Source of the DNA: JACNIZ01 sp964344765
Lineage (GTDB): Bacteria; Planctomycetota; UBA1135
DNA length: 64,000 nucleotides
Assembly (NCBI GenBank): GCA_964344765.1
Contig: CAYFOM010000013.1
Span: forward strand, 37,469-101,468
Reading direction: 5' to 3'
The translations under genes were made by a program, and so were the position numbers. The notes under the pieces were generated by a model, which saw only the letters and a program-made list of their open reading frames with translations, was not told the origin of the DNA and did no database searches. How positions within the stretch are numbered: position 1 is the stretch's first letter; every line of letters begins with the position of its first letter. Below are positions 25,897 to 34,426 of this stretch, one piece after another.

Positions 25897-27261
25897 CTAG
25901 TGGGTAGGCGGCAAAAATGTTTGCTCGGAACGAATTTCATAAACGCCGTCGTGCACGCCGAACTGCAATTCATAAGGCGGTGCGAAGGCGGGTTCAAAAG
26001 TGCGTTGATAGTCGCCGCTGCTGACGACTAGTCGACGCTCACCATTTGCGTCGGCCTTGAACTCGAAGCGGAACGGCCGCCAGGACGCGGTGGGTGAAAC
26101 CTCGGGGCGCGATTGAAATGCGCGGGGTCCGACATTTCGCAAGTCTTCCATCGACGCCACCGCCGCGCCGAAGGTATTGATGCGCAAACGCAGCACCTGT
26201 TGATGATGCGGCGAGCGAAGGATTACCGCCCCCATCGCCGCGCCGGTGCGCCCGACGCGCATTTCTAAGTTCAACGGCTGTTCGCCCCGCCAGCGACCGG
26301 CGTAAAAGCTGACGCCGCGCAGTGGCAGCGATGCCAGCAACAAATTTTTACCGCCCAAGGTGTAGTCCACATCACGGCCAAATATCTGCGGCAGGTTTCG
26401 ATTGCGACCATAGTCGTCGGGCAGCGCCGCGAGAAAAGCCGCCAGCGACGGGCGGGCGTCCGTCAATTGCCACGGGGTTTGCGAATCGCTTTTTTGCAGC
26501 AACTGCAAAACCAAACTCGACCACGCCAAATAGCGGACCTCGGCAGGTTGCTCGGCCAACAGCGCATGCAAAGGCCGCTGGAGATTGTCGCCGACTGCTC
26601 CAACGCGCCGCAATTCCGCCGCCCAGGCCGAACCCATCATCAGGTTCTGGTGAGTCGGAAACGGACTTGGGTCCAGCCCTACCAAGGCTTCGGCCAAACC
26701 CTCGTGAAACCACGCCGGCGCGGTTGCCAAGCCAGGCCGGTTGCAAGCCAATAAATGCACCATTTCGTGGCGCACCGTCTCGCGCCAACTGCGCGGCGGC
26801 AGATCGCGTTCGGCGAGCAAGCGGTCATCGCGCGGCAAAGTGACCAGCGCCAATCGACGATGTGGATGCGTGCGCGGCACCATCGGATCGCCGGCTAACT
26901 CCATGCGATCGGACAAAAAGCGCGCCTCCAGCGGACTGGCGGTGATGGTCAGACGCAGCGGTTCTGGGTGACCATCAATGACTTCGGGCCAACGCTGGGC
27001 GACTGCGCGAAACACTCGTTGCAGCGCCAGCCAATCCTCGATCAAAACCGGCCGCCACGATTGGAAGCGCTGCGGAAGGTCCAACTCCAACGGCATTGCA
27101 CCGTCAGGAAGCTGCAGCGCCGCCGAAGCATCGGCTTGGGTGAGGACCGTTGACGAGTCGCTCGACGAATCCGCGTCGCCGACCTGGCAGCCGGCGGCGG
27201 CAAGCACCATTGCGATTAGCGCGAATCGAGCTGCGGGAGCGAAATTCGTCATCGGGGTCAT
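25897..27261 (-). CDS. lipoprotein with HExxH metallopeptidase-like domain
   Basis: The 454-residue product begins MTPMTNFAPAARFALIAMVLAAAGCQVGDADSSS, with lipobox LAAAGC. Near the middle stands RHEMVHLLACNRPGLATAPAWFHEGLAEALVG, a zinc motif HEMVH with the third ligand Glu in HEGLAEA about 20 residues on, as in peptidase-MA-like gluzincins. The C-terminal 170 residues resemble a concanavalin-like beta-sandwich. It is divergent from the GH57 gene; 53 bases separate the starts. Longer frames upstream cover the GH57 promoter and are unlikely. Confidence 0.78.
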   Translation of the reverse strand: MTPMTNFAPAARFALIAMVLAAAGCQVGDADSSSDSSTVLTQADASAALQLPDGAMPLELDLPQRFQSWRPVLIEDWLALQRVFRAVAQRWPEVIDGHPEPLRLTITASPLEARFLSDRMELAGDPMVPRTHPHRRLALVTLPRDDRLLAERDLPPRSWRETVRHEMVHLLACNRPGLATAPAWFHEGLAEALVGLDPSPFPTHQNLMMGSAWAAELRRVGAVGDNLQRPLHALLAEQPAEVRYLAWSSLVLQLLQKSDSQTPWQLTDARPSLAAFLAALPDDYGRNRNLPQIFGRDVDYTLGGKNLLLASLPLRGVSFYAGRWRGEQPLNLEMRVGRTGAAMGAVILRSPHHQQVLRLRINTFGAAVASMEDLRNVGPRAFQSRPEVSPTASWRPFRFEFKADANGERRLVVSSGDYQRTFEPAFAPPYELQFGVHDGVYEIRSEQTFLPPTH

Positions 27262-27314
27262 TGTAGAGGTCCGCAATACCAGATTTGAATCGCCGGATAA
27301 GATGGTTTTGAGCC

Positions 27315-30167
27315 ATGTTTGCATCCCTCCTGGTCCTCCCCACCTTGCTTCTTGCTGCCGCCCCCACGGCACCAGCTGCCGCCGCGCAACAGCCTGCCGA
27401 GAAGCTGCATTTCACTTATCACTGGCACATGGAACAGCCGATTTATTGGCCGGATCAGCAGAGTTCCAGTCCGGATCGATACGAGCGTGGTTGGCAGTCC
27501 ATTCTGCGCACCGACGCCGGTGCCACCCATCCGGAGAATGATCTTCGCGCAATCTTCGGCAAAGCGGATCGCGTCGCTGCTTATCAGTACCGGGTGCGCG
27601 ATTCGATCAGCGCCATCTCTTGGGCCACGGAGGCCGGCGCTCAGGTTTCTTACTCGGGCGGGCTGATTGAAAATATGCATTCCATCGGCGGCGCGAATCA
27701 GTTGGGTTATTCGCCAACCTGGTACAGCGGCTACCGCGAAGCGCGCAATTGGCCGACCGCGGGCGCCGGTGTACCGCGCTGCGATTTGGTGATGTTTCCA
27801 TTTCATCACGCGTTGCTGCCGCTGTTGCCGGAGTCGGTGATGCGCAAGGAGATTCAGCTTTACCGACAGATTTACGACGATGCTTGGGGTTTGAACCCGG
27901 GCGTTTCCAAAGGATTCTTTCCGTCGGAAATGGCATTTTCCGAACGCATGATTCCAATCCTGGCGGAGGAAGGAATCGAATGGAGTTTTGTTAGCGCGGA
28001 AAAAATTAGTCGCGCCTGCAGCAACTTTCCGGTGGTGTTGGGCTCCGGCGGCATCAATTGCGATCCGCCCAACCCGGCCGATCAAATCAATCCAGCGCAA
28101 AGCGATTACTTCACAAAAAGCATTTCGCGCGGTTGTGCCCCCAGCGAGGCTTACCCCTTCGCGCTGACGCCGCACCGCGCCGGCTGGGTGAATCCGGAAA
28201 CGGGTGCGCTGAGTTCAATTATTGTTGTGCCTTGCTCACAATCGTTGGGTTGGGACGATGGCTATGCGCCGATGAGCTTGAGCGCGTTCAACTTGCTGCA
28301 AAGTAAAAATGACCCCAACCGACCGATGCTGATCGTGCTTGCCCATGATGGCGACAACGCGTGGGGCGGCGGTTTTGATTACTACATGAACGCGGTGCCG
28401 AACTTCGTGTCGTCGGCCGAAGCAAGTGGTTATCACGCGACGATGGTGGAAGAGTATTTGCAGGACCATCCGGTTCCGGTGGATGACTTTGTTCACGTCG
28501 AAGACGGCGCCTGGGTCAACGCCGACGGCGATTTTGGTTCGCCGCAGTTCTTGAATTGGAATTGGCCGCCGGTGAATTCGTCGGGGCACATCGATATTGA
28601 GAATGGTTGGGCCGAAGACATCCGCAATTGGGCGGTGCTGATGGCGGCGTTGAATTACGTCGAAACCGCCGAGCAGATTCACGTTGACCAGGGTGGTTCG
28701 GTGGATCTGGAACGCATTCTTTATCCAAATGGGACCAGCAATGGCGCCGAGCGCGCGTGGCACTATTACTTGGGCGGTTTGAACAGCGGCTACATGTATT
28801 ACGGCACCGCATTAGACATGGAAGTCAAGCCGACTATTGCGATCAACGAAGCGATGCAGCACACCGCGGCCATCATTGGCGACGGCTCCGACGATCGCAC
28901 CCCGCCGACGGTGTGGACGCCGCAGCGTTTTCCGTGGAACCCCGGCGCGCTGAATTATGGACCGATGTACGGCTACAACGAGTTCCATGACGACGGTGAC
29001 TTCCACGTCTGGACCTTTGCCCATGATCTATCCGGGATTCAGTCGATGGTGCTCAAGGTGCGCGTCGATGCCGATGGCGTGAACCCGCTGACCAGCACGC
29101 AGAACGAAACTTATGCCGGTGGTCCTGAGGTCGGCAATTGGACTGATCTGCCGATGACGGCGCGCGCCTTCCCAGCGGGAAATTTCTTTAATGATCCGAG
29201 CATCGACTTCTTTGAAATGCCGGCCGTCATCGCCGATCAGTACTACGCCGAAATCATCGGCGTACGCGATCAGCTGTTGGATTACTACATCGAAGCCACC
29301 GACCATCGCGGCAACGTGCACAAGAGTGAAATCTTCCACGTTTGGGTCGGCGACGGCTCCGGATCAGGCGGCGATTACTCCAGCGTTGAAACGGTGCCGG
29401 ATCCACCGGTGGCCGGCCAACCTGTCACGGTGCGCTACAACCCGGGAACGCTTGGACCGCTGGCCGGAGCGAGCAGTGTGTTCATGCACGTCGGCATCAA
29501 CGGCTGGAATCCGGTGGCGCCAAATGATCTGCCGATGACTTGGAACGCCGCCGATGGCGTTTGGGAAGTCAGTGGCAAGGTGCCGGGTTCGGCGACGCAG
29601 TTAGACATGGCGTTCAACGACGGCGCCGGCACCTGGGACAACAATAACGGCATGGATTGGCACCTAGCCGTTTCCGGCGGCGGCGGTGGCGGCAATTGGG
29701 ATTTGGATGGCCAACTGGATCCCGGCGCGGTGCTGATCGACAGCAATAACGGCGTGAACCTATGGGCCGGCATTCAAGGCGACCGCCTTTACGTCGCCAC
29801 CGACGCGCCCAGTCAGGGCAAGGACCGCTTCTTGATGGTCAGCCGCTCGCCAGGTGCGCAAATCGGCGCGCCGTGGGCGAAGGCAGGCACCGTAGCGGCG
29901 TGGGATTGCTACATCGGCGCCGAGGTCGACAACGGTTACAGCGGTTGGTTCGATACCAATACGTCGGCGGCGACGGCCAATGGTGCGGTGCTGGAAGGGG
30001 TGTTGGATTTGGGCGACGAGTTTGGCAGCATTCCCAATCAGCTCTTTCTCGCGGTGGTGCAATACGGAACCGATAACGGCAGCGCGCTGGATTGGGCCAG
30101 CCAAGTCCCGGCTTCGGTAAACAGCGACGGCAACGTAGACCCAACCGAGTACAAACGCGTACCCTGA
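27315..30167 (+). CDS. secreted glycoside hydrolase family 57-like enzyme with CBM25
   Basis: The 950-residue protein has a Sec signal (MFASLLVLPTLLLAAAPTAPAAAAQQ). The catalytic part has GH57 hallmarks: HFTYHWHMEQPIYWP near the N-terminus, the likely nucleophile Glu in FFPSEMAFSE, and the acid Asp in LAHDGDNAWGGGFDYY. A beta domain follows, then a CBM25/starch-binding module at about 680-790 (SSVFMHVGINGWNPVAPNDLPMTWN), a Gly linker and a CBM9-like C-terminal domain. It probably hydrolyses an extracellular alpha-glucan. It is not near other glycogen genes. Confidence 0.85.
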   Translation: MFASLLVLPTLLLAAAPTAPAAAAQQPAEKLHFTYHWHMEQPIYWPDQQSSSPDRYERGWQSILRTDAGATHPENDLRAIFGKADRVAAYQYRVRDSISAISWATEAGAQVSYSGGLIENMHSIGGANQLGYSPTWYSGYREARNWPTAGAGVPRCDLVMFPFHHALLPLLPESVMRKEIQLYRQIYDDAWGLNPGVSKGFFPSEMAFSERMIPILAEEGIEWSFVSAEKISRACSNFPVVLGSGGINCDPPNPADQINPAQSDYFTKSISRGCAPSEAYPFALTPHRAGWVNPETGALSSIIVVPCSQSLGWDDGYAPMSLSAFNLLQSKNDPNRPMLIVLAHDGDNAWGGGFDYYMNAVPNFVSSAEASGYHATMVEEYLQDHPVPVDDFVHVEDGAWVNADGDFGSPQFLNWNWPPVNSSGHIDIENGWAEDIRNWAVLMAALNYVETAEQIHVDQGGSVDLERILYPNGTSNGAERAWHYYLGGLNSGYMYYGTALDMEVKPTIAINEAMQHTAAIIGDGSDDRTPPTVWTPQRFPWNPGALNYGPMYGYNEFHDDGDFHVWTFAHDLSGIQSMVLKVRVDADGVNPLTSTQNETYAGGPEVGNWTDLPMTARAFPAGNFFNDPSIDFFEMPAVIADQYYAEIIGVRDQLLDYYIEATDHRGNVHKSEIFHVWVGDGSGSGGDYSSVETVPDPPVAGQPVTVRYNPGTLGPLAGASSVFMHVGINGWNPVAPNDLPMTWNAADGVWEVSGKVPGSATQLDMAFNDGAGTWDNNNGMDWHLAVSGGGGGGNWDLDGQLDPGAVLIDSNNGVNLWAGIQGDRLYVATDAPSQGKDRFLMVSRSPGAQIGAPWAKAGTVAAWDCYIGAEVDNGYSGWFDTNTSAATANGAVLEGVLDLGDEFGSIPNQLFLAVVQYGTDNGSALDWASQVPASVNSDGNVDPTEYKRVP

Positions 30168-30207
30168 GCGAGCCCGTCGGCCTCCCACCCTCGTACCGTT
30201 TCAGCCG

Positions 30208-31104
30208 TTGAACTCCAAACTCCGCGGTGACCTTCTGCTGCTGCTCGCCGCCCTGATCTGGGGCGTCGGCTTCTCGGCCCAACGTGCCGCGATGGAAGGC
30301 ATGGGTCCGCTGACCTTTACCGGTCTGCGCTTCTTCCTCGGCTGGTTGGTACTGCAACCGCTGCTGCGTTTACCGCAACTGCGCAGCAGCCATCCCGCGC
30401 CGCCGCTGGCGGTCGTTATCGGCCTCGGCGTGTTGTTGTTTAGCGGCGCGTGGTGCCAGCAAATCGGACTGCAAACGACGACGGCATCCAAAGCCGGATT
30501 CTTGACTGGGATGTACGTGGTGCTCGTCCCCATCATTGGCATCGCCTTCGGCAAACGAACCCATTTGGCGACGTGGATCGGGGTGATGTTCACCGCCTTC
30601 GGCCTGTACTTCCTTTCGGTCACCGACGACCTGACCTTAGCTCCCGGCGATGGCTGGATTCTTCTCGGCGCGGTGATTTGGAGTTTGCACGTGCTCGGCC
30701 TCGGCCATTACGCCAGTCGTTGCAATCCGCTAAAGCTTGCCGCTAACCAATTCCTAGTCGTTGGCGTCCTCGGTAGCTTGGCCGCAGTGCCGATGGAATC
30801 GTTCGATACCGATGCGGCGATGCAAGTCTTGCCTTGGTTGCTCTACAGCGGGATCTTTGCCGTCGCCGGGGCGTTCACTCTGCAAGCCTTTGGTCAGGCC
30901 ATCGCCCCGCCCGCTCACGCCGCCATCCTGCTGAGCTTTGAAGCCGTATTTGCCACTGGCGCCGGATGGATGTTGCTAGGCGAACAGCTCAGCGCGCGCG
31001 AACTGCAAGGATGCGCGCTGATGATGGTTGGCATCCTCGCCTCGCAAATTAGGCGGCCGACGAAGAAGGACCGAGCCAGCGCCTCAGCATCTGGATCACC
31101 GTAG
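30208..31104 (+). CDS. DMT-superfamily (EamA) transporter
   Basis: The 298-residue protein has ten hydrophobic segments in two EamA repeats: LLLLAALIWGVGFSAQRAAMEGMGPLTFTGLRFFLGWLVLQPLL and GWILLGAVIWSLHVLGLGHYASRCNPLKLAANQFLVVGVLGSL, with the second-repeat ending AILLSFEAVFATGAGWMLLGEQLSARELQGCALMMVGIL. It starts at TTG 30208. Substrate is unknown. Its last 56 bases overlap the end of the histidine kinase gene tail-to-tail. Confidence 0.9.
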   Translation: MNSKLRGDLLLLLAALIWGVGFSAQRAAMEGMGPLTFTGLRFFLGWLVLQPLLRLPQLRSSHPAPPLAVVIGLGVLLFSGAWCQQIGLQTTTASKAGFLTGMYVVLVPIIGIAFGKRTHLATWIGVMFTAFGLYFLSVTDDLTLAPGDGWILLGAVIWSLHVLGLGHYASRCNPLKLAANQFLVVGVLGSLAAVPMESFDTDAAMQVLPWLLYSGIFAVAGAFTLQAFGQAIAPPAHAAILLSFEAVFATGAGWMLLGEQLSARELQGCALMMVGILASQIRRPTKKDRASASASGSP

Positions 31105-33403
31105 CCCGGTCAATGGGCTTGGCCAAATAGTCGTCCATGCCGGCGGCCAAACACTTCGAGCGATCCCCTTTCAACGCATTGGCGGTCAAAGCGATGACCG
31201 GCGTATGCGTGCCGACTTCCTTTTCCAGCTCGCGAATCTTGTCCGTTGCTTGCCAACCGTCCATCACCGGCATTTGGCAATCCATCAGCACTAAGTCGAT
31301 TCCACCTTCCTGCCAGCGTTCAATCGCCTCCTGACCATCGTGCGCGATTACCACCTCAAGGTCAGTCGTGCTTAACAGCCTCGAGGCAAACATCAAATTG
31401 ACCTTATTGTCCTCGACCAGCAGCACCCGACGCCCCTTCCACGATTGCGGTTGGCGCGCCGCAGCTTGAGCACGCTTGGCGGCTTCGGCTTGGCGCTTTT
31501 GCTCCACCGCCGCAGCAACGGGTTGGCCATCGAACAAAGGCTGATGCGTGGCGAAGCGGCGCGGAGAAATTGGCATCGACCAGGCTTGAACCAGCCACGG
31601 CCACTTTTGCTCGGCCAGCTGCTGCGATTGATCACCGACGACTGCCACCGGAACCGAAGCGTTGCGCAATCGATCGGCGAGTGGATGTTGCTGCCAGTTA
31701 GGCCAGCAGCGGTCTTCCAGCACCACGCCGACCCACGATGTTTTGCCATCCTGCTGTTCTTGAAGCAAAGTCAGCGCGTTGGTTTCGGTGGTGAGATCGC
31801 AAACCGTATAGCCATGCGCTTCCAACTGGCGACGGAGACCGGCTTGCATCAGCGGCGTGGAGCACATCAATGCAATTTGACCGCTGGCCGAACGCCGTTG
31901 GTAGCCTTCTTGACCCGGCAGAATGTCCGCTGGGAAATCAAAAACAAACACACTGCCGCCGCCGGGGTTGGCGTCGACGTGAATGCCGCCGCCCATTAAA
32001 CGCGCAATTTGCGAACTGATGGCCAAGCCCAAACCGGTACCGCCGAAGCGTCGCGACATGCTGTTGTCGGCTTGTTGGAAGGGTTTGAAGATTTTGTGGC
32101 GCATGGAATCGTCGATGCCGATGCCGGTATCGCGGACCTCCACGGTCAACTCCGAGCGACTGCCGTCGGCGGCTGTGGATTGACTGCTAACGACGACTTC
32201 TACCCCACCGCTTTCGGTGTACTTCAGCGCATTGCCGATCAAGTTGACCAGGATTTGGCGCAAGCGCATCGGGTCGGAGGATATTCCTTTGGGCACGTCG
32301 TCGCTCAGCGTGCACCACAGCTGCAAATCTTTGCTGCGTGCCTGCTCGGCGAACATGTCAATGACGTCTTCGATCAAGCGGTGCAAGTCTACTGGGATCG
32401 ATTCGATTTCGATCATGCTGGCTTCGATCTTCGAGAAGTCGAGCACGTCGTTGATGATGTCCAATAGCGCTCTACCACTAGTTTGCACGATGCGCGCGTA
32501 TTCCTGTTGCTCGCCATCCAGCTCGGTGTCCAACAGCAATTCATTCATACCCAGAATGCCGTTCATCGGCGTGCGAATCTCGTGCGACATCGTCGCCAAA
32601 AACGCCGACTTCGCCTTGTCAGCGTCTTGCGCCCGCTCCAATGCTTCCTGCAGTTCCTCCGAAGTCCGCTCAAGGATGTTGTGTTGCACCTGTAGCTCGG
32701 TATAACTCGAACCAAGGTCTTTACGCATTTGGTCCAAATCTTCGGCAAGCTCTCCCATTTCATCTCGTCGGCTCAACGAAATCTCGGCGTGGTAATCGCC
32801 CTTGCCCAAGGTCCGCGCTTTTTTCGCCAAGTAGCGTAGCGGTACCAGCACCGAATAGCGCAGCGCAAATCCAAGCAGGGCAAGCGTGACCAGCAGCGAA
32901 TACAAAACGGTTCGACGGATTTCATCTTGGCGAGCGAGGATTTGCTTTTCAATCACCTCGGTCGAGATACCGACGACCACCGTTCCCAGCACATGGCCAT
33001 CCGAATCCGGCAAAATCACCTGTTGGCGAAAGACTTGAATGCCTTCATCCGGGTGCAATCCCATACCCAGCGGCCCGGTCGCCAATTGGTCCTTGTTGTG
33101 CTCGGCAACGGTGACGCCATCGTCGCGCACCAGGGTTGCAAATGCGACGTCCGGGACCTCGGTGATGAGCACCGAGAAGAATTCCTCGACCAGCGGATAG
33201 TCTTTCATCAACATCGGCTCAACGGTGGACAACGCAACCGAATCCGCCAACGCCGCTCCCTGATGGGAAAGCATGCGATAGAACACCTGTCGCTCCTGCT
33301 TGACCATCCAATAGCCTGCCAGAAAACCAGCCGCGCCCTGAATCAAAATTGTCAGCAGCAGCAGCTTAAGGCCGAGACCGCGAAACAATCGGGAGTTCAC
33401 CAT
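31049..33403 (-). CDS. hybrid sensor histidine kinase with receiver domain
   Basis: 784 residues: membrane helix about 10-32, periplasmic sensor of about 130 residues, second membrane helix (TVLYSLLVTLALLGFALRYSVLV), HAMP, a coiled coil, HisKA with SHEIRTPMNGILGMNELL, HATPase (NLIGNALKYTESGG, DTGIGI, GGTGLGLAIS), a degenerate receiver-like segment, then an intact C-terminal receiver with phospho-Asp in VLMDCQMPVMDGW and Lys in YLAKPI. No Hpt domain is present, so a separate phosphotransfer protein is expected. It follows the PhnD-like gene by six bases, implying that this binding protein feeds the sensor domain. Confidence 0.95.
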   Translation of the reverse strand: MVNSRLFRGLGLKLLLLTILIQGAAGFLAGYWMVKQERQVFYRMLSHQGAALADSVALSTVEPMLMKDYPLVEEFFSVLITEVPDVAFATLVRDDGVTVAEHNKDQLATGPLGMGLHPDEGIQVFRQQVILPDSDGHVLGTVVVGISTEVIEKQILARQDEIRRTVLYSLLVTLALLGFALRYSVLVPLRYLAKKARTLGKGDYHAEISLSRRDEMGELAEDLDQMRKDLGSSYTELQVQHNILERTSEELQEALERAQDADKAKSAFLATMSHEIRTPMNGILGMNELLLDTELDGEQQEYARIVQTSGRALLDIINDVLDFSKIEASMIEIESIPVDLHRLIEDVIDMFAEQARSKDLQLWCTLSDDVPKGISSDPMRLRQILVNLIGNALKYTESGGVEVVVSSQSTAADGSRSELTVEVRDTGIGIDDSMRHKIFKPFQQADNSMSRRFGGTGLGLAISSQIARLMGGGIHVDANPGGGSVFVFDFPADILPGQEGYQRRSASGQIALMCSTPLMQAGLRRQLEAHGYTVCDLTTETNALTLLQEQQDGKTSWVGVVLEDRCWPNWQQHPLADRLRNASVPVAVVGDQSQQLAEQKWPWLVQAWSMPISPRRFATHQPLFDGQPVAAAVEQKRQAEAAKRAQAAARQPQSWKGRRVLLVEDNKVNLMFASRLLSTTDLEVVIAHDGQEAIERWQEGGIDLVLMDCQMPVMDGWQATDKIRELEKEVGTHTPVIALTANALKGDRSKCLAAGMDDYLAKPIDRATVIQMLRRWLGPSSSAA

Positions 33404-33409
33404 TTGGCT

Positions 33410-34288
33410 TTAAAACTTCTTTTCCGCTAACTTCATGCTTTGGCGAATGGATTCATATTCCTTGTCTTTGCATTCCAGCCAACCCGAAATCTTCAGCGCT
33501 TTTAACGCGTCGGCATCGTCCCAGGCGTGCATGACCTTTTGCATAGCCTCGACAATTTTGGAGTCTAGCTTGGCGCTTGCAATCCAAGGCTTGGTCACGT
33601 TGTCGAAGCTCCACAGAACGCGCAGCTTGCCTTTGCTATTCATTTTTTCAAAGGTGCTTATCTTGAGCGAGCCGGCGTCGAAATCGCCAATCTCTACAGC
33701 TTTGGCCACCAAGTCGTGGCGGCCGAGGAATTCATAGTGACCAAGGTCCTTGCCAAAAACGTTTGCCTTGATCATTTCAGCCTGCGCGAGATAGCGACCA
33801 ATGGTCGAATTTTGGTCACCGAAGGCAAAGCGCTTGCCTTTGAGATCGGATAAATTTTGAATCGGGCTCTCAGCGTGAACGGCGATGACCCCTTTGAATT
33901 TCTTTTTACCCTTCTTATGCTCCATCGCCAGCAAGCGAATGTTTTTGTTCCCCTGCTTCGCCAGCACGTACGACGCCGGGCCGAAGCGCACAAAATCCAC
34001 CTCGCTCTTAACCAGGGCGTCCAAGCCCTCTTGATAGGTTTTGAAGATCCGAATCTCGATTTCCACAGGGCGTTTGAGTTCGTCCTCCAAGCCGTCCTGC
34101 AAACCGATGATCACGGGCAGAAAGGACTTATATACCGTGCTTGCTTTATCAGTGCGGTAAACCCCAAAGGTCAGGGTCAGCAGTTCGTCTGATACCGACT
34201 GCTTAGTCTCTACCGCTTGTTGCGGGGTAAGCGCAAACGCCGACCCCAGAACCAGCGCAAAACTGGCGATTAGGTGGAATATTTTCAT
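33410..34288 (-). CDS. PhnD-like periplasmic phosphate/phosphonate-type binding protein
   Basis: The 292-residue protein has a Sec signal (MKIFHLIASFALVLGSAFALTPQQA) and the PhnD/SsuA-like fold: LTFGVYRTDKASTVYKSFLPVIIGLQDGLEDEL, VKSEVDFVRFGPASYVLAK, NLSDLKGKRFAFGDQNSTIGRYLAQ, and LWSFDNVTKPWIASAKL. Ligand is uncertain. There are no ABC permease or ATPase genes nearby; it precedes the hybrid kinase directly, an arrangement seen when a binding protein acts as a sensing subunit rather than in transport. Confidence 0.9.
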   Translation of the reverse strand: MKIFHLIASFALVLGSAFALTPQQAVETKQSVSDELLTLTFGVYRTDKASTVYKSFLPVIIGLQDGLEDELKRPVEIEIRIFKTYQEGLDALVKSEVDFVRFGPASYVLAKQGNKNIRLLAMEHKKGKKKFKGVIAVHAESPIQNLSDLKGKRFAFGDQNSTIGRYLAQAEMIKANVFGKDLGHYEFLGRHDLVAKAVEIGDFDAGSLKISTFEKMNSKGKLRVLWSFDNVTKPWIASAKLDSKIVEAMQKVMHAWDDADALKALKISGWLECKDKEYESIRQSMKLAEKKF

Positions 34289-34426
34289 GAGTCAGTGCTG
34301 GAAACGCTGAGCCTTTTTATCGACTGAAAACGGTTCGCAACTGTACGCCAAACAAGGTCAAATTCGCCGCTGTTTTGACGGATTACACCTTGCGGGAAGG
34401 GGTTAAAAAGTTAATACATCGGCGGC

